In this document: positions 12,601 through 24,600 of the stretch, piece after piece
Numbering within the stretch: the stretch's first letter is position 1
How the letters are laid out: the number at the start of each line of letters is the position of its first letter
DNA from: Ashinkailepas kermadecensis
Taxonomy: Eukaryota; Arthropoda; Thecostraca; Neolepadidae
Direction of reading: 5' to 3'
Length of the DNA: 64,000 nucleotides
Assembly (NCBI GenBank): GCA_034440615.1
Contig: JAOTOM010004010.1
Span: forward strand, 124,001-188,000
The notes under the pieces: generated by a model
What the model was told of the DNA's origin: nothing
Database searches by the model: none
The model's input: the letters and a program-made list of their open reading frames with translations, nothing else
Translations under genes and position numbers: made by a program

Positions 12601-15600
12601 CATTTACCCCAGACCAGTTAAGACACTCCTTTGATTCGGGTTCAGATTCGTTTATTGGCGTAACATCCACATCAGTGGCTTTTCATGTTCGCAAATAATA
12701 TGTATGCAACAAGGGAATGCAAATATTGCACTGCGCTATGCATCACACAAACCATGCACATAGATTGGTTAAATGTTTGTTTGCTTAATAAAGCTTGCAT
12801 TACACTTTTTCACAAACCAGTCCCAGCCCCCGGTACAAAATCACGACTATGTTCGTTGTGCTTCCGCACACGACTGTAAGCGAGCTGTTTCCTGTTCTTG
12901 CTGTTGTCTTCCTGTCGGCTTGTTTGCAAGCATGAACTTCGCCACCATTGGAATTGAGAGGGATAGCTCCCACAATATTTATTAAGTTCACCATAACGCC
13001 TATGAGCGTCGCATGAAAAAGTGCATGCAACCGTGTATTCTCCCTCAATCATTTTGCCGTGCTGGAGCTCATGCTTTCAACATTCGTGACAACAAAATCT
13101 AGAACAACCTTCCCAGACTAGAACACAAACCATTTTCTTCGACCCAATATAGCACTCCCCCCCCCCCATTTCTTTCCGAACCCGTCATAACACTCTCTAC
13201 TCTACCCAGGTTCGATACAGCACCATCAACAACCTATTGCTGCACAGTAGTTCCATTCTATGTAACTGTAAACACTGCAGTCCTCCTCCGTTTCATTGCA
13301 ATGTCTTTCATTCTTCAGCATATTTATTACAACACTGCACTTCTTCATGAGGTATTTTGCGGCACTCCACTCTTCTCGAGACCTGCTACTACACCTCCAC
13401 TCCTCCATAAGCCTATCACGGCACCCTCCGTTTTCTTCCGGAGCCGCGGCAGTACCCTCCACTCCTGCCCAGACCCGTAGCTATACCCTCCACTGCTCTC
13501 TGGACCAATGGCAACACTCTGTCCTCGGCAGGTGTGTACAGGTGCGAGGTGACCAACAGCGCCGGCAGAGCCCAGCGGGAGTTCCCGGTGCGAGTGGAGG
13601 TGGCTCCGCGGCCAGCCGGGCCCGACCCCCAGCTGGTGACCGTGTTCCGCGGCGACAGCGTCACCCTCAACTGCTCCGTGGTCGGCGCTCCGACGCCCGG
13701 CCACGTCTGGAACAAAGACAATCAGCAGGTGGTGGGGTCAGTCCGCAGCAGGACCAGGGAACGGACTCCATCGTAGGACCCCTCCTACGGTGGGGTCTTT
13801 CGGAGGGAGGGGACGGACCACCAGCGGTCGACAGGGTCAGTTATCACGGCGGAGAAGGAGCAGATGTAAGTCTGTGTGGGGCATTGTTCTGGTTCAAGCT
13901 GTGAATATTTGAATATCATAACACTGATGTTGATCTCGGTTTGTATCTCTGAGGCTCAGGTATCTCAGGGCCAAATCAAGTTATTGTCTACATAGCTTTC
14001 ATGAAGGTTTTCCGTCTGGCTCCTGGTAGGATTATTTCAAGAAGGTCTGTGATGGTCCGGCCTCGAGACACCTGACTCCGTCCTCCGCCACACGACCCCT
14101 GACACCAGTCTGTGCGTGTGCCGCAGTGTACCCTGGATTGTGATGGCCCGGCCTCGAGACACCTGACTCCGTCCTCCGCCACACGACCCCTGACACCAGT
14201 CGGTGTGTGGGTGTACCCTGGATTGTGATGGCCCGGCCGAGCACTGACTCCGCTCCGCCACACCCTGACCGATTGTGCGGGACCCTGGATGCGTCGTGAT
14301 GGGGCCTCGAGACACCTGACTCCGTCCTCCGCCACACGGCCCCTGACACCAGTCGGTGTGTGTGCCGCAGTGTACCCTGGATTGTGATGGCCCGGCCTCG
14401 AGACACCTGACTCCGTCCTCCGCCACACGACCCCTGACACCAGTCGGTGTGTGTGCCGCAGCGTACCCTGGATTGCGTCTGTGATGGCCCGGCCTCGAGA
14501 CACCTGCTCCGTCCTCCGCCACGGTATTTTGGAAACACGACCCCCACCCTGACACCAGTCGGTGTGTGTGCCGCAGTGTACCCTGGATTGTGATGGCGGT
14601 CGCTCGGACACCAGTCGGTGTGTGTTTGGATTGCGTCGGACTCCGGTCTGGTGTACTACCCGCTGCAGGGAGAGCGGGCCGGCCGACTGCTGGTTGCAGC
14701 AGCCCGCCTCGCCGACGCCGGCCAATTCCAGTGTGTCGGCAAAAACCGCCTGGGAAAGGCCAGCAGACGCATCATTCTGACTGTGAACGGTATGTCTCAG
14801 GAGAGCACTCTGGCCGCTGCTTAGACCACTGCCTCCCTTCCTTCCCGCTGGATCCCACAGCGGGTTTCAGACTGCGCTGGTTTGCACAGGTTGTTCGGGA
14901 AGGAAGCAGCAGGAATCGAGTTTTGCGTGTGTTAATATTGCATTTAAAGCGGATTATCATCATTGAGAACATGTATTCTAGTCGATGAGAATCATGGCCC
15001 CGGCGTTCATGGATGGTGCAGATGAGGTACAGCGACTGACATCGACCGGTGTACTCTCTGCCAGGAGCGCCCATCATTGACGGTGCAGGGGATGAGGTGC
15101 AGCGACTGTCGACAGTGCCGGGTACCTCCGTCACCCTGCCGTGCCCGGTCCAGTCGTTCCCGCTGGCCGCCGTCACCTGGACCAAGGACGGTGAGTTTTG
15201 ACCGATGTCCGGGATAGTACCTTGGGCCCACAGATGATGAGCAGTGTTGTGGGGTGGGTGTGGGGCTGGGACAAACTGGTGGTTCATGGATGGTGGGTAT
15301 CTGAGGTGGTGCGGCAACGTGCGGCTGTGAGACGATGAATCATGAATGGCACTCTCGGTTGGCTTCTCGAGGGCCGGGAATACTCGTTCATCCGTGTAGT
15401 GTACCGGAGCTGTAGGGATGAAGGTGCGATATCACAGACGGACAGGCAGAGGTGTAATTTGCGACTTCCGACAGACCCGCGCGGTTCCGATTAACGTTCG
15501 AAATGAAGCCAGGCACTCCTTGTTCGGTCAGTGGTCCCGTTGGAAGCTGGATGGATGTGGTCCGGCCATGCTGGTGCATGAGCGGCACCCTAATCTTCGG

Positions 15601-18600
15601 TGAAGATGATAGCTTCTTGGTGGAATTTCACGATTCGATGATGGGAGCAGAGTCTATATCAAAAGCTGTGCTCAAGACGAGTGTAAAATATCGTACTTAT
15701 ATAGGCTTGTAATGTCGGGATAATGATACTGGGTGCCAAAAGTTGCCATGCGAAAGATATCTGTGTAGAGGTATTGTAATTACTTGGGATTATGCTCAAG
15801 GTTTAATATTCTGATAGTGATATATATGGGCTCCGTCACCATTGGGAGTTGAGGGAGATATATCTCCCGGATTTATTTTGAAATTTAACATCAGGCCTAT
15901 TGGCGTTGCATGCAAATAGTGCATCTAACAACCCTAATATACCCCCAACCATCTTGGCCTGGCGGAGCCCATGTTAGAATGCAAGTTTTCTTCATCAGTG
16001 TAGTTGTTACAAATTTAAATTTGGTGCCTTTTTATCAAGCAAAAGTATGTTCATTTGGCTTTCGATATGCGGCATCTTCCACCAATTTGTACTAAACAAT
16101 TAGTGTTGGTTGGCATAGACTCTGATTCTTTTTAACCACCGCCACGAACGTGCGATTATGGTTATAGGGGGGTTTTGGGCGTGACTATGTTGATCATATA
16201 GCGATTATGGTTATAGGACGGCATCAAATGCATAAGAATCTCGACCCGATTAAATCACTTGACAATATGTGATGCCACGATGTGTGTTTCATGATGTTTT
16301 TTTCTGAAACGAGGTGAATCGAAATATTCTTGACGAATGGTAGGTGGAATCACGTGTCAAAAGGAAGCCGTTGCATCAGGTCAAGTGATTATGAGTAGAG
16401 CTCAGTACGTGTGAGTAGGAAAATTTGCACTAGGTGTCAATCTCCCCTCGGGTTTGAGGACAAAATTTGTATGAGGTGGGCATGTAAAGTATTGGTGAGC
16501 GCAATTGTACGGTTTCGCCTCGGAATCTTCAAGTGCTCAAGACACCGTAAACCATTGAACAACATGCAAACATGCAGATGCAAAACTGTGCCCCCGGTGA
16601 GGATCGAACTCACGACCTTCAGATTATGAGACTGACGCGCTGCCTACTGCGCTACGGAGGCGGGTGTTGCGAAGGCGCGTCACGGCATGGAGGCACCAAA
16701 CTGATTGGTCCCCAGAGGTTATTGATATTACGTTTTTATATAACGAGCCTCGATATTGATAGTTTCCGAACCAAATAACCGACTAATTTTTACCCTTGCG
16801 CACAAATATACTTGTGCAATAGTAATGAAGCATCAATTCATTGTCCACGATACCTTCGGAAAGATATTATCGCCACCATTAGTAACTGATAATGAAGTGG
16901 CGTACCTAGAATTTGCATCAGGGACGGGGACAAGGCGAACCTAGTATTTGCGTTAGGAAGGGGGCAAGGCGATTTGTGTCAGGGAGGGGGACAAAGTGTA
17001 TCTAGGATTTGAGGTGGCAAACGAACGTGGTGGAGGCCCACTACCCCCATTTTTGAAAACTTTTTTTTCAAAGGCCATTTTAACAAATGAACTTAGTAAG
17101 TGACGAACTTACTTTTCCTGTGGAGAGACACATTCTACCATCATCATTTCTATGTTCTAAGCATGGTGACATAGAATATGACGTAATCCTACGAACTGAT
17201 TCTTTTAAGCTGCTGATCTCTTGAATGGGAAAATATTTCTGAGATCCGACAACGGTTTCGAAGTGCCGAAGTGCAACATTTTAACATAAACGCACCAATG
17301 CATTTTCAACAAAAAAAAACATTGACCAAAATATTGAATACACTTCCGATTTCTGATTAACACCCATCGCCCCCTCTGAATTTTCTTTACACGTCGATTT
17401 TCGAATTCCACACTCTGTGCCGCCCTAGTGTCATCGATCAATAGAGTGGCACCTCAACTCGAACAGTGCCTAAACAAAATATATAAATACGGGTGGGGTG
17501 TGCGGCGCGGCGGCCGTCGGGCGGTCGGGAAGTGGCAGTCGGGTGGTCAAGAGCCAGGGGCGTCGCCACCGGAGGGGCAGAGGGGCAGAGTCGCCCCCCC
17601 CCCCTGCCGTGAGACTGGGGGTGGCAGGATTGCAAAGGAGGCTCCCAGGATTGCAAAGGAGGCCCCCAGGATTGCAAAGGAGGCCCAAATGATTGCAAAG
17701 GAGGCGCCCAGGATTGCAAAGGAGGCCCCCAGGATTGCAAATGAGGTCCCCAGGATCGCAAAGGAGGCCCAAAGGATTGCAAAGGAGGCCCAAATACGGG
17801 AATTGGAATTGCAAATGGAGGCCCAAGAAAATGAGAGGAGGCCCTAAGACGGAAGAGAAAGCCAGGGGATATGAGATGGGGTTTCGGAGACGCAAAAGCA
17901 GGCCCAAAAATGGGTAGGGTTCCACCAAGATAGAAAAGATGATCCAGAAACGTGGCAGGAGGCACTAATTCGGAAGAGGACGACACATGATTGGAAATTT
18001 CCAATCCTGTGTCGTCCTGTCTCATTAATGAGACCCCATGATGAACAAAGAGGCCCCTAAAACAGGAGAGAAAGACCATTAGATAAGAGTGATGGCTCCC
18101 AGGCGAGAAAGAAGGCTCCAAGACGGGTAAGAAGGTCCCCAGGTGATTACAAGGCAACGGAGATAGGAAAGGGTGCTTGCAATTTGGAAGCTGAGGAACC
18201 TGGGAGAGAAGAGGAGTCCATCAGGAGATGAGAGGCCACCCTTAAAATGGGCAAAGATCGAATCAAAACACAGCAGGGGGCCCCCAAGACGTTAGAGGAG
18301 GCCCCTAATTTGAAAAAGAAGGCCTCTAGAAGAGAGAAGAAGGCCCCCGCCGGACTCGAGAGGAGTCCCTCAAGACGGAGTAGGCGGTTTCCAAGGCCGA
18401 ATGAGGCCCTGAAGACCGGAAGGAGTTCCCAGGAAATGAGAGGAGGCCCTTAAGATGGAAGTGATAGCAGGTATGGAAGGTGAGGTTTCCAAAATTGAAG
18501 ATCCCTGAAGACGGGTAAGGCTTTGCCAGGACAAAGGAGGCCCACGAGGCGTGGTAGGAGGCCCCTAATTTGCCAGACAATGCCCCTGGAGCATGAGAGG

Positions 18601-21600
18601 AAGCCCCATGCCATGCTAAGGGGGCCCCAGGATGTAGGAGGAGGCCCTCCAAGACGAGAGAGGAGGGCCATTGAATATGGAGGAGGGTAGAACACAAGAG
18701 GAGACATCCAAAACCGGTAAAGAGGTTCCAGGAAATGAGACGAGACCCCTAAGACGCGAGAGGAGGCCTATAATTTGCAAGAAGAAGCCCCTAAGAAATG
18801 GTAGGAGTCGTGCCGGGGTACTTGAAAATCACGGTACAGGTCCAAAAAGATCTGGTCGGGGCCCCTGAAAATCACGCTGAGTCTGGGGCACCAAAAAGTC
18901 ACGCCCGGACCATGAAAATCACGCTAAGGGCACGACAGGTCGTACCGTTCCCTAACAGTTTCATTGGGACACAAATGAAGCAGGGGCGATGAAAAACAAT
19001 CCGGACATGGATAATCACTCTGGGGCCGCAACAATGACGCCAAAAGCCTCCAAAACGTATTGGACGCCCAAAAAGTGTCGAGGTCGCTAAAACTCGCGCT
19101 AGGGATCCAAGCAAATGACGTCGGGATACAAAAGATTACATTGGATTAAAAAAAAGTCGCGTCGCAGCCCTTCAAAATCACACCGGGGGCCCAAAAGATC
19201 GCGTCGGGCCCCCAAAAGTTACAGCTTCCCCCAAAGAAGAATTATCAACCGAAATGTCACTCTGCGGCCTCACAAATCGGGTCAAAGTCCTCAAAAACCC
19301 GTTGGGCACCAAAAAAAACGCATCAGGGCAGCGAGAAAAAATCGTACCTTGGCCCCCAAAAGTCGCGCTGGGGCCACCAAAATTCGCGTCGGTCCACCAA
19401 AATTCGTGCAGGGGGATCCAAATAAATACGGCGGTCCCAGAAAACTCGCTCTGAGGCCCGAAAATCTGCAACAGGAACTGCCAAGATCACGTTGGGGTCA
19501 CAGCTAAGTACAACGCGCCCCGCAAACTCGAACCGGTTCCCCCAAATATCGCGCTCGGGACCCACAATTACCATCGGTAGTCCCAATAATTTGGTCTGGG
19601 CATCAAACATTCACGTCGGGGCTCCCAATAATTGGCGTCTAGGGCCCCACATAAGCACAGTGTGACCCCAAAAATCGCATCGGTATCCCAAAAAATCAAG
19701 CTGGAGCCTTCCAAAATAAGGAGGGAATCCAAAAAATAACTGTCCGGGTCAGAAAAATGGCTCTGGAGTACCGGACATATCATAAGATGCCTGCACAAAT
19801 CGCGTACGGTCCAGAAAAGCATACCGGAGCTCGACAAAATCGAGGTGAGATACAAAAACATGTCGCCAGGGGCTCGAAAAATCGGACCGGGATTCGGACT
19901 CTAAAGAAAATTCAGAAGAGATCCACAAAAATCGCGTTGAGCCCAGGAAACTGGCGTTGGGTCCCCGGAACCACGCGCCTGGGCGCGATAAATTGCGCTG
20001 GGACCCATAAAAATCGAACCGAAGCCCCAAAATTGTACTGGGGCCCCACAAATCTGCGTCAGAAGCCCCAAATATACACAGCGGGACCATAAGAGCACAA
20101 CGGGGGCCGAAAGTGTAACTGGCCCTCCAAAGCGCACAGCCTCGCAAAAAGCGACAGGGCCTTAAAACATGCATTGAAGCCCTAAATAAACATACCGGGA
20201 GCTATAAAAAAAATACACCGGAAGGTCTCAAGGCACACAGGGGCCATGTGACCGCACAAGGACCTGAAAAAGGTGCTGGAGCCGCAAAAAGCAACATGGT
20301 CCCAAAACGAACAAAAAGACCGAGCACTAATTAAACCCATCTGGATCTTTCAAAGCCTAAAACAAAACAAAAAACACCTAAAAAATCGTCGGTGCACGAA
20401 AAAGCAACAACACCCTAAAACTAGCAGGGGTTTCGAAAATATGTTGGGCCCGTGACAAAAATGGATTGGAGCCCTAAGACACATCCGTAGACGAAGAGAG
20501 ACGAAACGGGTCCAAAGGAGAACACTTAGGCAGGCCCTCGGTTCGGTACCCAATCTGGGAGCATATTTAATCAAAGGTAGGATTGGAAGATTGGAAGTAG
20601 GGAAGTAATGATCGAATTTAATTAATCGAATTTTCGCAGCGAACGTCCATACGAAGCATTCCACACGTCAAATATGGCGCTAATCTATCATGTGGCAGCA
20701 ATTAGCAAAACGTAGGAGGCCTGGCAGAAACCGTAGCATTGCACGAAGTGTGGCGAATGCGCCGAATGCGCAAGATGGGCGTTCGTGTGCACGAACTTTT
20801 GCGTCATGGCCACCGGGCGCTATGAACTGGAATGTCTTAAATTGGGAAATTTTACATTTTAAAGTGATTTGTATAGGTGTAATTCCAGTAGGGTGAGGTG
20901 ACTTGTCAAGGGATACCAAAAGAAAACATTCGAACAGGGTGGGGGAGTTAGGGTTTAAATCCGACGAGTCAGAAACGATAGTGGTAGATTAGGCCCCTCC
21001 ATAGGATAATTCAGTTGGTCACTAATTATTTGATTTAAATAGGTCCCCTTTGACAAAATAGTGGTCGAAATCCGAGGACTTTTTAAATGGGGTAAGTGGA
21101 TCCCCTCCGAATACGTTTCCCGCCCTCTCCCCCTTGACGCAAATATAGGTACTCCACTGGTCTCCCAATAATTTTCAGAAACATACGCCCATCGGGCAAA
21201 ACCAATATTGAAGGGGAAAATTCCCCCTCACAAGCGTACAAAACAACACCGATGCCCCATACAAAATTGGAGGAATGATGTTTGAAATGCATTTTCTTCC
21301 TACAAACTTCTCTTCTGTGATTACAGCCTGCATGATTAAAGCTTCCCAGCTTCAATACCTTCTCAACAACGTCATTTACAAAACGGTGCAGCACAGCGAA
21401 AACCATGGGCGTGACGGCGTGGGATTTGAAGGTTTTGCATTATTTATGCATTGCCATTGTTGCATTGTTGCATTGTCATTTATGCACTGTTGTTCAACAA
21501 TGCTTGTTCTTGCCGTGAATTTATTCGCTGAGGATTTATTATTTTAGCTCGTGTGCTAGGCGCCTTGCAGCCAGCACCAAATGTTATTAAAAATAAATAA

Positions 21601-24600
21601 ATCGCTAAGATGTCGATCAGAAAAAACAATTCAATTTCTCGTTGTCACATTCGCGTTGTCATTCCATTTCTCGTTGTCACCTTCGCGAAATTGTCGTCCA
21701 AGGACTGAGAAGTAATCGTTTAAGCTTGCTATGACATCAAGCTGGTGGGAATGACTAACAGTAGTGATGAATCTAGCTATATTCAGTTGAACTTGATGAA
21801 CATAGAAGTGGGTTGATCAATGGGAGTTATCTTTAAGATACGCTTAGCACCAGCCCCGCCAGCTCGCTGCAATCTAGAGACCAGCCGGAAGATTATTCTG
21901 GTCGAGAAAGCATTAAGACATTGATTTGTTTTCGCACTTAGGTATTTATCCACATATTACTTATTTATGCCCTGGTATGGCTCAGTTCTCAGCGAAAAAA
22001 AATTGCTATCGCATTTTGCGTAAATGATGCACCATGCCAAGAACAAGTAAGACATCAATATGCAATCATGTTTCCCATTCTGGAACCATAGTAAGAGCCT
22101 AAAAAATCAATAGGACGTCCTAACACAGTGGAGGCCCCTTTCGAGGAGCAGGAGGCCCCCTTTCAACATTGCCGCCCCCCCCCCCCTGGAAGAATTTCGT
22201 CGTGACGCCACTGTCGAGAGGCCCACGTCGGAGAGACGGCTCGCCGCCCCTTAAGCTTATAATAGTTACTTGCGATTCCGCAAATTGTCCGCAGAGCTGG
22301 CACGGTTTGAATTCAGCTTTGCATAATCAAACGTTGAATAATCAAACGTGCTTGATACACTTCAGCTTCATGAAGTCGCGCTATGCAGTCTCTTACACTT
22401 CCTCTCACGTCTATTTTCAATTGGGAAAGTGTTCACCATCTTGTATGGTGTGCTACCCGCGGTGTCATAGACGGCTAAGCTCGTCGGGTTTCTCGGTCTT
22501 AACGAGTGGTAGCTCCTTGTAATTTCATTGTCCTGGCAGCCGACTAGAAGCGTTCAGTGAGTGGCGGCTGTTTGGTTGAGCAACCGAACAGACAGCACTG
22601 TCTTTTTATTTGATGCCAATGAACTCGGTTTCTGTGGTAAGATGTACTAACCAATTTTAAATGAGAATCGCAGCTATGTTTCAGAAAGAGAGATGGCAAA
22701 TGGTTTTAAGTATTGTGGCATTCCATATAAAGCAAATAACATTGCTAATTAAAATTGTCTTCTTAATTTCCGCTTTCAAAGACTGAAAGGGACATGTAAT
22801 TACAACAGTTGACCCAACCAAGCATGTGTACCTTTAATACCTTGAATCATAAGCGCATTACTAAAGGATGAGCACATATTCAGTCGCGTTTGCCCGAAAC
22901 GTACAGAAAGGTCATGCGCAAAATCAGCACCCAGGAATGTTTGTTCTATAGTATTCGTTTACCCCTCGAGGAATTCTTGCAAAGAGGCCACCACGTGCAT
23001 AGATCTCGTAGAAGAACGACAGCTGGTAAACGACTCGCACCGACGTAGACGATGAGCATGAAGTTAGCAAGAATGACAAGTCAATTCTATCATTATGCAC
23101 GTTGCAGATGAACATGATATCGTGTTGCACCCTGCGTGCCCTTAGCGTAATCATTTTAAAATCACTAATCGTCACAAGGTCCTTGGCAGTGGTAGGTCAC
23201 GAGGACGGGGTTCAAGCCAATTATTTCCGGTCAGCGCCATCGGGCTAATGGTTAAGATCGATTAAAATTGTGGGGTGTGCCCCCCCCTCCCCCCAGAGAC
23301 TATGTCCATAGTGTACATGACGTTGCAGGTGAGGTGGTGAAGGTGATCACTCCTCCGGTCACTGACGGGATCGACGAGGCCGCCACCGAGCTGCCGTTCG
23401 TGATGCCGGCCAGCAGTCGGCGTCGGCGGGACATTGCCGCCTTCGACCCGTCCGACCTCATCGACGACTTCTCCGGTGACCTCCCCGACGATGGCTCCGG
23501 CGACCTGGCGGCGGAAGGGAGCGGCGCCGAGGACGTGACGGACCTGTACAGTCCCGGCGACACGTCATTGGTCCTGAGCGAGATCAGTGCTGCTGATGAT
23601 GGACTGTACACGTGTACGGCTTCCAACCAGTACGGGCGCGCCTCCATACAGACCAGCGTCCAGGTTTTGGGTGAGTGTCTTCACACACGGAGCTCGCTCG
23701 AGTATTTTGTCTTCTTTTCGTCGTTGCATTCCATGGTGACTTACGGTTCCTCACAGAACGTCCACGCCAAATTGTTATTTGCGATGATTTTGTTTTAATC
23801 TCTATTATGTACCTGCTACTAACTCATGTTTATTGCCCAATATTTTGATGATCCCAAGGTTTTCGCCATGGATTATATGGCGTTTTGTAACTGGGCGTTT
23901 TGCATATTTCAACTGCTCGATGACCCTTAGTCGTTTGTTCCGAGTCTAGCCCGACTTGATGTTTTCTGACGGCCTCAGTCTCCGACCATGTATATTTGTA
24001 ATCTGTCCACGGGCTTCAAGTAGTGTGCTGACCTCACCGGGCTTGGTGGTGTCTGGCGGTCGCAAAGTCTCCGACCATGTATATATGTCAACTGTCCACG
24101 GGCCCCTGTTGGTGTACTCCTGATCTGATCTGGATTGGTATTGTCTGACGGCACAGAGTCTCCGACCATCCTGGACGCTCCCCTGGAGCGGCGTGTCAAC
24201 ATGCACGACTCCGAGACGCTCAGGTGTGAAACGACGGGCACACCGCCACCGGTCGTCTCCTGGCTCAAGGTATATGTCGCCGACAAACACCTCTCTCAGC
24301 TCGGTAACGCTCGCGACTGACTAACGATGGTGGAGTATTCCATATCGACTGGGCGCTGTATAACGAATCCAGTTGAAGTGCTACCAACTCAACAAAATAG
24401 ACAGAGGTCATACCGGCTGTTGATGTTGATTCTCCGATCCGGCCGTTTGTCATGTTACCGGACTAAATGACAGCCATTGGACGATCGTTCGAGAGGGTGG
24501 ATACCGACACCCTTGGAGTTCCCAGAACACATAGGACGGAATTGGTGACGCTTTGGGCACTACTGAGTGTTCTGACAACACCGCAGGACGGCGTGCCCGT

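Noticed and set aside
12392..12670. Minus ORF of 92 codons in intron 10
   Set aside because: No domain, no supporting splice or promoter signal, and it overlaps the palindrome. Not enough to call a gene.
17438..20174. Several ORFs of 100-240 codons in the 21-base satellite
   Set aside because: A 21-base period keeps codon frames open by default. Products are 7-residue repeats without known motifs.
21083..21406. Minus ORF of 107 codons
   Set aside because: No recognisable motif, neighbouring frames are similar in length, and composition looks intronic.
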